From positions 1-7,913 of the forward strand of contig PLEA01000448.1 of the NCBI GenBank assembly GCA_003136335.1: DNA of 7,913 nucleotides, written 5' to 3'. The notes beneath the pieces were generated by a model. That model saw nothing but the letters and a program-made list of their open reading frames with translations. It did no database searches and was not told the DNA's origin. Of the stretch, positions 1 through 5,045 are shown piece by piece. This DNA comes from Acidobacteriaceae bacterium. GTDB taxonomy: Bacteria; Acidobacteriota; Terriglobia; Terriglobales; SbA1. Within the stretch, counting starts at the first letter, position 1, and every line of letters starts with the position of its first letter. The position numbers and the translations under genes were made by a program.

Positions 1-146
1 CTCCACATCACGCTGAAGATGCCGAGTTCGGTGAGTGTAGGCTCGCGCTGTCCGAGAAGTTGCTTGATCTTCTCGTACTCATTGGGCGTGAGGCCGTGCT
101 GCCGGAGAGTTTCCGGAGAAAAGGCAGAGATCAAAGAGGTGGCCAT
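1..146 (-). CDS. purL: Phosphoribosylformylglycinamidine synthase II (PurL), N-terminal fragment
   Basis: PurL converts formylglycinamide ribonucleotide to the amidine (FGAM) using ATP and glutamine-derived ammonia, the fourth step of de novo purine synthesis in the cytoplasm. The minus strand reads 48 complete codons from ATG at 146-144 to the window edge with no stop. The visible residues include [20 protein letters not shown] (residues 19-38) followed by [10 protein letters not shown] (39-48). This is the characteristic start of the long PurL subunit, which normally continues into the SEHCSYK motif just outside the window. The ~18-residue stretch before LTPNEY is a usual short leader. No good Shine-Dalgarno sequence is seen upstream of the ATG. 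The gene is divergent from selB. The family call is strong; the rest of the gene (about 700 residues expected) is not visible. Confidence 0.93.
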   Translation of the reverse strand, partial: MATSLISAFSPETLRQHGLTPNEYEKIKQLLGQREPTLTELGIFSVMW

Positions 147-240
147 GGGAGAGCTTCTATTGTCGCATTTCGGACCACAGTAGGGTAGAGCTGTCGGAAA
201 GTGCGTTTGGGCCCACCTCTCCTGCTACGATTCTCTTGTC
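147..240. promoter_or_regulatory. Divergent purL/selB intergenic region
   Basis: This 94-bp spacer must hold the 5' signals for both divergent genes. On the plus strand, 223-231 read TGCTACGAT, which resembles an extended -10 element (TG-n-TAnnAT) but has no recognisable -35 partner at 17-18 bp. On the minus strand, ATTGTC at 159-164 reads GACAAT, preceded by TGC, again a weak extended -10 without a clear -35. Neither gene has a convincing Shine-Dalgarno sequence at normal distance. No tRNA-Sec gene or stable long hairpin is present. The promoter assignments are guesses. Confidence 0.3.
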
Positions 241-2160
241 ATGAAATCAGGGATGAAATCGATCATCGTAGGCACCGCCGGCCACATCGATCATGGGAAA
301 ACGGCGCTGGTCAAGGCGCTGACCGGGATCGATGCCGACCGCCTGGAGGAAGAGAAGCGCCGCGGCATCACCATCGATCTGGGCTTTGCCCACATGGACC
401 TGCAGAGCGCGAACGGCGAGCCTCTGCACCTCGGTTTCGTGGACGTCCCGGGACATGAGCGCTTTGTGCGCAATATGCTGGCCGGAGTGGGTGGCATCGA
501 TCTGGTGCTGCTGGTTATCGCCGCCGATGAGTCGATCAAGCCGCAGACGCGAGAGCACTTCGACATTCTGCAATTGCTGGGCGTGCAGCGCGGCATTGCG
601 GTGCTCACGAAGTCAGACGCGGTGGATGCAGGAACGCTCGATGTGGTGCGATTGGAAGTCGAGGAGTTTCTGCGCGGAACATTTATGGACAACCCAAATT
701 CGGATAACTCAACCTCCATCGTGGCGGTGAGTTCGCTGACCGGCGCAGGGCTCGACGACCTGAAACGGGCTATGATCGAGGCCGCAGCGGAAGTGCAGCC
801 GCGTGATTTGCATGCTCTGGCACGCTTGCCAATCGATCGCGTCTTCACCATGAAGGGATTTGGTACGGTGGTGACCGGAACGCTGGTGGCGGGCACGATT
901 CGACGCGAGGACGAGATGGAAGTTTTCTCCTCTGGCCGAAGAGTTCGCGTGCGCGGGGTGCAGGTGCACGGACAGGCCGCGGACGTGGCTGTTGCCGGGC
1001 AACGTACCGCGCTCAACCTGGCGGGCGCGAGCACGGAAGATTTGTCGCGTGGCATGACGCTGGCGCCAGGCGCGACCTTCGCGACTACGCGCCGCGTTGA
1101 TGTGCGGCTGCGATTGCTCGCCTCCGCTCCACGCGCTCTGAGACATCGGTCGCGGGTGCATTTTCATTCCAACACGATGGAGACAGTGGTGGAGATCGCG
1201 CTTCATGGCACAAAGCAAGTTGCCCCTGGTTCGGAGGCGTTGGCGCGGCTGAAGCTTCCGGAGCCGGCACTTTTGCTGCCCGGAGACCGGTTTATTATCC
1301 GCCAGTTTTCGCCAGTCGTGACCATTGGCGGCGGCGTTGTGCTCGATCCTGCTCCAATCCCGCGCATGCCCGGACTCGAAAGTTTCCTGCAAGTATTGTC
1401 TAACAGCCCTGAAACCATGCTGACAGCACGGATCGCCAGGCGCGGCCACACCAGCATCTCAATGGCGCAACTGATCGCCGAAACCGGATGGAGCAGGGAC
1501 TCCATCGAAGCGCGACTTGCTCAAACCTTGAAAGACGTGCGTGTGCTGCGGATCGGTGACTTGTTCGTGGACGCGCTCGCGATTGTAAGGCTCCAACAAT
1601 CCATTGTGAATTCCGTGGGCGGGTTTCACAAAAAGAACTCCCTGGTGGGCGGGATTGCCAGGGAAGCGCTACGGGAGCAGGTGAAAGCGTCTCCCGAAGT
1701 GTTCACAGCCACCCTCGATCTGCTCGCTCGTGAAAAAAATATCGAGGCTGCCGGCGATCTGGTGCGGCTGCCCGGCCACGGCGTAGTCATGAAGGACGAG
1801 GAGGCCGAGTCCAAGAAGAAAATCGAAGAGGCCTTTGCGGTGGCGGGATTGAAAGTTCCAGCGCTCCACGAGGTGATCGCGGGACTCAAGGTGGACAAGG
1901 CTCGTGCCCAGAAGATCGTCACGCTACTGCTGCGGGACAAGGCGCTGATCAAGATTTCTGACGAGCTTGTCTTTCATCGCGGCGCGCTGGAACAGTTGCG
2001 CGCGTTAGTCGCGTCCCAGAAAGCCAAATCTCCGAAGATGGATGTGGCCAAGTTCAAAGAACTGACGGGAGTCAGCCGAAAGTATGCTATCCCTCTGCTC
2101 GAATATTTGGACAGGGAACACGTGACCAAGCGCGTCGGGGATGCGCGGGAAATTCTTTAA
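241..2160 (+). CDS. selB: Selenocysteine-specific translation elongation factor SelB
   Basis: SelB is the GTPase that carries selenocysteinyl-tRNA(Sec) to the ribosome at UGA codons followed by a SECIS hairpin. The 639 residues match the usual bacterial length. The GTPase domain is complete: P-loop GHIDHGKT at 14-21, switch region RGIT at 41-44, DVPGHE at 68-73, TKSD at 123-126 and the G5-type SS at 164-165. EF-Tu-like domains II and III follow ([10 protein letters not shown] at 205-214). The C-terminal part from about 390 onward looks like the SelB winged-helix repeats, including FHKKNSL at 462-468 and the last repeat with [13 protein letters not shown] from residue 612, the SECIS-binding end. 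The start is uncertain: ATG 241 and ATG 253 (M5) both precede the conserved [14 protein letters not shown] and neither has a well-spaced Shine-Dalgarno site. E. coli SelB begins very close to this motif, which favours M5. The gene stands alone, without selA, selC or selD nearby. Confidence 0.96.
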   Translation: MKSGMKSIIVGTAGHIDHGKTALVKALTGIDADRLEEEKRRGITIDLGFAHMDLQSANGEPLHLGFVDVPGHERFVRNMLAGVGGIDLVLLVIAADESIKPQTREHFDILQLLGVQRGIAVLTKSDAVDAGTLDVVRLEVEEFLRGTFMDNPNSDNSTSIVAVSSLTGAGLDDLKRAMIEAAAEVQPRDLHALARLPIDRVFTMKGFGTVVTGTLVAGTIRREDEMEVFSSGRRVRVRGVQVHGQAADVAVAGQRTALNLAGASTEDLSRGMTLAPGATFATTRRVDVRLRLLASAPRALRHRSRVHFHSNTMETVVEIALHGTKQVAPGSEALARLKLPEPALLLPGDRFIIRQFSPVVTIGGGVVLDPAPIPRMPGLESFLQVLSNSPETMLTARIARRGHTSISMAQLIAETGWSRDSIEARLAQTLKDVRVLRIGDLFVDALAIVRLQQSIVNSVGGFHKKNSLVGGIAREALREQVKASPEVFTATLDLLAREKNIEAAGDLVRLPGHGVVMKDEEAESKKKIEEAFAVAGLKVPALHEVIAGLKVDKARAQKIVTLLLRDKALIKISDELVFHRGALEQLRALVASQKAKSPKMDVAKFKELTGVSRKYAIPLLEYLDREHVTKRVGDAREIL

Positions 2161-2165
2161 GAATT
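2151..2165. repeat. Perfect palindrome spanning the selB stop codon
   Basis: AATTCTT (2151-2157) and AAGAATT (2159-2165) are perfect inverted repeats around a single T. The selB TAA stop (2158-2160) lies inside. The right half is also the first unit of the octamer array that follows. A one-base loop cannot form as RNA, but the same bases can make a short stem with a five-base loop. A role in termination or protein binding is possible but unproven. Confidence 0.5.
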
Positions 2166-2236
2166 GGGTAATTTGGAAATCGAGTAATTGTGTAATTGAA
2201 CCCTGGCCAAATTACCAAATTATCCAATTACCAAAT
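2161..2236. repeat. Inverted pair of AT-rich octamer arrays between convergent genes
   Basis: The convergent spacer between selB and the CMD gene resolves into 8-bp units. The left array has five units: GAATTGGG, TAATTTGG, AAATCGAG, TAATTGTG and TAATTGAA (2161-2200). A six-base centre CCCTGG follows (2201-2206). The right array holds reverse-complement units: CCAAATTA, CCAAATTA, TCCAATTA and partial CCAAAT (2207-2236). Positions 2162-2176 pair with 2207-2221 over 15 bp with one mismatch, leaving a 30-base loop; other registers are possible because of the periodicity. The array could end transcription from both sides, although there is no immediate U-tract. It is strongly AT-rich compared with the flanking genes. 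It may be a copy of an interspersed repeat family. Confidence 0.75.
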
Positions 2237-2239
2237 CTT

Positions 2240-2767
2240 TTAGATCTTTTCCTCAGCAAACTCCACTTCCAGTCCCAGCGGGTCGGTGAAACGGTTGGTC
2301 AGGTTGGCAAGGCCCGTGAGCAGATGAATGTCGACGATCTCAGGTTCCGAAAATTGTTTGCTCAGCGGCGCGAAGTCGCCGTCGGTGATGTCGTGCGGCG
2401 TACGCGTCAGTTTTTCCACATAGATCAGCGCGGCCCGTTCTTTTTCGCTGTAGCGTGAGTAATCTCCGGCCTTGAGCGCCGCCCAGTCTTCCGCGATCAG
2501 TCCCACCCGCTTCGACGAGGCGACATGGTGCTGCGTGCAGTAGCAGCATCCGTTGATCAGCGAGACGCGGAGGTAGATCAGTTCGTAGAGCTTGCGATCC
2601 AGGGAGCGCCCCACGCTTGCGTAGAAGCTTAGAAAGTTCTTAAGCATCTCCGGGCGATGCGCCAGCGCTTTCTGCACGTTGCCAGGCTTGCCGCGAAGAG
2701 TCTTCTCATAGATTTCCTTCACTTCGGCATTTGCCGATTCCGGGCTGATTAAGCCGATACGCGCCAT
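2240..2767 (-). CDS. Carboxymuconolactone decarboxylase / AhpD-like (peroxidase-related) protein
   Basis: This 175-residue protein belongs to the AhpD-like CMD superfamily: all-helical, cytoplasmic, and usually thiol-dependent peroxidase or disulfide-exchange proteins. The core is E62, then C74-C75-Y76-C77 and H80-H81. The spacing from E62 to C74 (12), C74 to C77 (3) and C77 to H81 (4) matches the Glu, CxxC and His of the AhpD active site. The position of the middle His of AhpD (between the cysteines) is Tyr76. The start at ATG 2767 is chosen because GGAGG lies five bases upstream; a longer open frame to 2845 exists but lacks such support. The gene is convergent with selB and divergent from the NTF2-like gene at 2899. 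A true carboxymuconolactone decarboxylase is unlikely, because the CxxC motif points to redox chemistry. The physiological substrate and reductant are unknown. Confidence 0.88.
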   Translation of the reverse strand: MARIGLISPESANAEVKEIYEKTLRGKPGNVQKALAHRPEMLKNFLSFYASVGRSLDRKLYELIYLRVSLINGCCYCTQHHVASSKRVGLIAEDWAALKAGDYSRYSEKERAALIYVEKLTRTPHDITDGDFAPLSKQFSEPEIVDIHLLTGLANLTNRFTDPLGLEVEFAEEKI

Positions 2768-2804
2768 TGAATCCTCCAAGATTGAGTGGAACAGCCTGGT
2801 GTTC

Positions 2805-2825
2805 ATCATCGCAGATTCGGATGAT
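2805..2825. promoter_or_regulatory. Small inverted repeat overlapping the likely CMD-gene promoter
   Basis: ATCATC (2805-2810) and GATGAT (2820-2825) form a perfect 6-bp inverted repeat with a 9-bp centre. It touches the predicted -10 of the minus-strand promoter and covers its expected transcription start. That is where a repressor site would be effective. The arms are short, so chance is a real alternative. Confidence 0.25.
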
Positions 2826-2852
2826 TTTGCTGCGGCACAGCGCACATTTCAA
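2824..2852 (-). promoter_or_regulatory. Candidate sigma-70-type promoter for the CMD-family gene
   Basis: Read on the minus strand, TTGAAA (2852-2847; five of six matches to TTGACA) is followed after exactly 17 bases by CAAAAT (2829-2824; four of six matches to TATAAT). Transcription would begin near 2817, about 50 bases before the ATG at 2767. It is the best promoter-like pair I found in this spacer. No comparable plus-strand promoter for the gene at 2899 was found. Confidence 0.35.
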
Positions 2853-2898
2853 GAACACAGGCGGTTTTGCCGATGGTACTGAGTTGAGAGAAGCCGCA

Positions 2899-3342
2899 AT
2901 GAAAACCTTGGCCTTCGTTGTGCTGTTCGCTTACGTGGGAACGCCCGGGGGCTGCGCGCAGGAAACCTATGATCCCGATGCCAAATCGAAGATTATCGCC
3001 ATGGAGCGCGTCGAGAAAATGCAAGCGAGCGAGGGCAAAGACCTAAAGACGCTGGGTACCGTCCTTGACGACGACTTCGTCTTTGTGGACCCGGGGGGCA
3101 AATTGCAGACCAAGTCGGACGTACTGGCGTATGTCCAGTCGGTCAATTCGCTGCAATACGTAATCGAAGGGATGGTTGTGAGGTTACACGGAGACACGGC
3201 GGTCGTCACCGGGTTGTACCGGATGACGGGCGCGGAACGCGGGAAGCCGTTTGTCCGACGAGGTCGTTTCGTGGATACCTGGCTATACAAAAACGGGCGA
3301 TGGGTCGCGATTGCGAGCCTGTCGACGCCGAGCGAGGATTGA
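2899..3342 (+). CDS. Secreted NTF2-like (SnoaL/DUF4440-type) protein, copy 1
   Basis: This is a 147-residue protein with an N-terminal export signal: Lys2, a hydrophobic stretch at about 4-14, then GGCAQ with possible cleavage after Ala20. Cys19 is preceded by PGG, a poor lipobox, so a lipoprotein is less likely. The mature part has the alternating pattern of a small NTF2/SnoaL cone fold: an early helix, a DDDFVFVD segment, then paired strands ending in GRFVDTWLYKNGRWVAIAS. The fold is used both by enzymes and by binding proteins, and no catalytic residues can be assigned. The start at 2899 is chosen for the signal peptide and an upstream GAGAG; the longer open frame from 2767 lacks both. The next gene is a diverged paralogue in the same orientation. 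Family confidence is moderate; function is unknown. Confidence 0.72.
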   Translation: MKTLAFVVLFAYVGTPGGCAQETYDPDAKSKIIAMERVEKMQASEGKDLKTLGTVLDDDFVFVDPGGKLQTKSDVLAYVQSVNSLQYVIEGMVVRLHGDTAVVTGLYRMTGAERGKPFVRRGRFVDTWLYKNGRWVAIASLSTPSED

Positions 3343-3398
3343 GTGTCCACGCAGTCCCCTTTCCTGCTGCTCATCTCCTGCACATCGAGGACAATCTT

Positions 3399-3881
3399 AT
3401 GAGAATGGCTGCCTGGTGGCTCATTCTGGCTTGCGCCACCTCCCTGTTGGTTTCGGCACAACAAGAGGGTGAGGGCGGCACTGCGGCAGGTATCCGTGCC
3501 CTGGAGCACGAATGGACCGTGGGGCAGTCGCGCAATGACAGCCATGTCTTGGACCTGATTTTCGATAACGCTCTAGTCTACGTCGAATACGGCAGGTTGG
3601 TTACGAAGGGGGAATACCTGTCGAGGATCAAGCGGGAGAGCCCACAACTGGACCAGATCGTGATGGGTCCCATGACCGTGCGCACGTTCGCAAGTACTGC
3701 CATCGTAGTTGGTACCTACTCTGAAAAAAAAGCAAAAAAAGGGAGCCTCGAATTGAAGCGTTGGCGGTTTATAGATACATGGGTGTACAAGAAAGGTAGT
3801 TGGGTGCTGGTCGCCGCGTCGGCCGCTCCGCTGTCGAATTCAGCGCTGGCCAAACCACGGCAATCTTCGCACGACCGGTAA
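3399..3881 (+). CDS. Secreted NTF2-like (SnoaL/DUF4440-type) protein, copy 2
   Basis: This 160-residue protein starts with a clear signal peptide: Arg2, a hydrophobic core WWLILACATSLLVSA at 6-20, and probable cleavage after Ala20 before QQ. The start at 3399 is supported by GAGG eight bases upstream. The C-terminal half contains RWRFIDTWVYKKGSWVLVAAS, which aligns closely with RGRFVDTWLYKNGRWVAIAS of the preceding gene. The order of the earlier segments also agrees, so the two are probably tandem duplicates. Sequence identity outside the C-terminal strands is low by eye. The codons for E-K-K-A-K-K-G at 3723-3743 contain runs of eight and seven A residues, unusual in this GC-rich setting and possibly prone to slippage. 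The gene lies 56 bp after copy 1. Function is unknown. Confidence 0.72.
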   Translation: MRMAAWWLILACATSLLVSAQQEGEGGTAAGIRALEHEWTVGQSRNDSHVLDLIFDNALVYVEYGRLVTKGEYLSRIKRESPQLDQIVMGPMTVRTFASTAIVVGTYSEKKAKKGSLELKRWRFIDTWVYKKGSWVLVAASAAPLSNSALAKPRQSSHDR

Positions 3882-3897
3882 TACCCGCCGTACTATC

Positions 3898-3916
3898 GAG
3901 GAGTTCTTTCCTCTCC
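3898..3916 (+). promoter_or_regulatory. Distant Shine-Dalgarno in a small hairpin before the GNAT start
   Basis: GAGGAG (3898-3903) is the only Shine-Dalgarno-like site before ATG 3917, but it is 13 bases away, longer than usual. GAGGA (3898-3902) can pair with TCCTC (3909-3913) across a 6-base loop, masking the site. The stem is only five pairs, so an effect on translation is speculative. Confidence 0.25.
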
Positions 3917-4396
3917 ATGCTTCACATTCGTCCCGCAACCGTCCGTGATGTGGCTTTGCTCCGGAACATGCTCTGCGAACTGGCGGAGTATGAGCGCCAA
4001 CTCGAGCGGGTGACCATACGTGAGGAAGATCTGGCGGGAGATGGATTCGGAGTGAACCCGCGTTTTCGATCACTCCTTGCCGAGTGGGACTGGCAGCCCG
4101 CCGGATACGCCTTGTTTTTCGGATACTATTTGACCTGGGCGGGGCGAGGATTGTTTCTGGAGGATTTACTCGTGCGCGAGGCGTTTCGCAGGCGCGCCAT
4201 CGGGAAAGCGCTGCTGGCCGCGGTCGCACGCACAGCGGTCGAGGAGCACTGTTACGGAATACACTGGGAAGTGTTCGACTGGAATGAAAAAGCGATCGAG
4301 TTGCACAAGCAGTTGGGCGCGACTTTCCGCGATCAGTGGCGGCCGGTGCTCCTGGCCGATGAAGCTCTCCGGCGACTGGCGGAGCAGGCGCTTTGA
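3917..4396 (+). CDS. GNAT-family N-acetyltransferase, SSAT-like
   Basis: This is a 159-residue cytoplasmic GNAT enzyme that would move an acetyl group from acetyl-CoA to an amine. The pattern follows the spermidine/spermine acetyltransferase-like branch: IRPAT near the N-terminus (4-8), FRSLLAEW (50-57), GLFLEDLLV (78-86), the acetyl-CoA loop RRRAIGKALL (91-100), and WNEKAIELHKQLGA (122-135). Human SAT1 has WNEPSINFYKRRGA in the last motif. The Tyr that serves as general acid in many GNATs is therefore His130 here. The first Gly of the R/QxxGxG loop is Ala94. ATG 3917 directly precedes the conserved N-terminus. The stop codon overlaps the TTG start of the next gene. Family placement is firm; polyamine as the substrate is only a guess, since SSAT-like bacterial enzymes use varied amines. 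Confidence 0.88.
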   Translation: MLHIRPATVRDVALLRNMLCELAEYERQLERVTIREEDLAGDGFGVNPRFRSLLAEWDWQPAGYALFFGYYLTWAGRGLFLEDLLVREAFRRRAIGKALLAAVARTAVEEHCYGIHWEVFDWNEKAIELHKQLGATFRDQWRPVLLADEALRRLAEQAL

Positions 4397-5025
4397 ACGA
4401 GAAGAAGAAGAAAACAAAAAACGGCAGCACAAGCGATCCAATCCGCTTGTTCGTAACTCAAGCCGTTTGGGCCGCATGGCTGGAAAAAAATCATCGCAAC
4501 TCGCGGGGCCTGTGGTTGCGGCTAGCGAAGAAAGAATCGGGCCTTCAATCTGTAACCTACAGCGAGGCGCTCGAGGTAGCCTTGTGTTACGGATGGATCG
4601 ACGGGCAGAAGCGGGGCGAAAGCGAGCAGGCGTGGCTGCAGCGGTTCCTTCCCCGATCTGCCAAGAGCATCTGGTCGAAGATCAACCGCGACAAGGCGGT
4701 CGCCCTGATCGCGAGCGGCCGGATGAAAGTTGCGGGCCTGGAAGCGGTTGAGGCGGCCAGGAAAACCGGAAGATGGGATGCGGCCTATGACTCGCCCAAA
4801 AACTCCAAGGTCCCGGAGGATTTTCAGACGGCGTTGGATGCGAGCCCGGGAGCCCGGGAATTCTTTCAGTATCTCGATGGCGCGAATCGGTACGCGGTAC
4901 TGTTTCGTATCCAGACAGTGAAGAAAGCAGAGACGCGAGTCCGCAAGATTCGAGAGTTTGTCGAGATGATGGAAAGGAACGAGACAATTCACGAGCCGCG
5001 GAGAGCCCGCCGGCAGTCAAAATAG
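4393..5025 (+). CDS. YdeI/OmpD-associated (OmdA) family protein
   Basis: This 210-residue protein matches the YdeI/OmdA family, annotated as bacteriocin-protection or OmpD-associated proteins; the biochemical role is not established. Recognisable features are a Lys-rich N-terminus (4-9), SRGLWLRLAKK (37-47), the signature YSEALEVALCYGWIDGQK (56-73), RFLPRSAKSIWSKINR (84-99), and a C-terminal OmdA-type segment with ANRYAVLFRIQTVKKAETR. No signal peptide is seen, so it is probably cytoplasmic. Translation starts at TTG 4393, overlapping the GNAT stop in the sequence TTGA. It is the first start-like codon after the in-frame stop at 4360-4362, and GGAG sits eight bases upstream (4381-4384). The overlap suggests translational coupling to the GNAT gene. 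trmFO begins 20 bases after the stop. Length is typical for the family. Confidence 0.87.
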   Translation: MNEKKKKTKNGSTSDPIRLFVTQAVWAAWLEKNHRNSRGLWLRLAKKESGLQSVTYSEALEVALCYGWIDGQKRGESEQAWLQRFLPRSAKSIWSKINRDKAVALIASGRMKVAGLEAVEAARKTGRWDAAYDSPKNSKVPEDFQTALDASPGAREFFQYLDGANRYAVLFRIQTVKKAETRVRKIREFVEMMERNETIHEPRRARRQSK

Positions 5026-5045
5026 GGCGTCTCAATCAACGGAGA

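Noticed and set aside
147..240. Possible tRNA-Sec gene (selC) beside selB
   Set aside because: Too short, with no acceptor-stem pairing and no T-loop consensus; the other spacers were also checked by eye without success.
291..1055. Long minus-strand open frame (254 codons) inside selB
   Set aside because: Lies wholly antisense to a confidently identified selB. Its Ser/Arg/Pro-rich translation shows no domain and reflects GC-rich codon shadowing.
709..1449. Second long minus-strand open frame inside selB
   Set aside because: Same antisense shadow effect; no start signal and no recognisable motif.
3340..3398. Selenocysteine read-through of the TGA ending the first NTF2-like gene
   Set aside because: The downstream frame runs only to a TGA near 3400 and shows no conserved extension or obvious SECIS hairpin; the domain is already complete.
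3724..3799. Programmed -1 frameshift at the poly-A runs joining the second NTF2-like gene to the GNAT frame
   Set aside because: The -1 frame is the GNAT frame, but it meets TAG at 3797-3799 before the GNAT start, so a fusion cannot form.
3840..4430. Minus-strand open frame opposite the GNAT gene
   Set aside because: Antisense shadow of a clear GNAT domain; low-complexity Pro/Arg/Phe composition.
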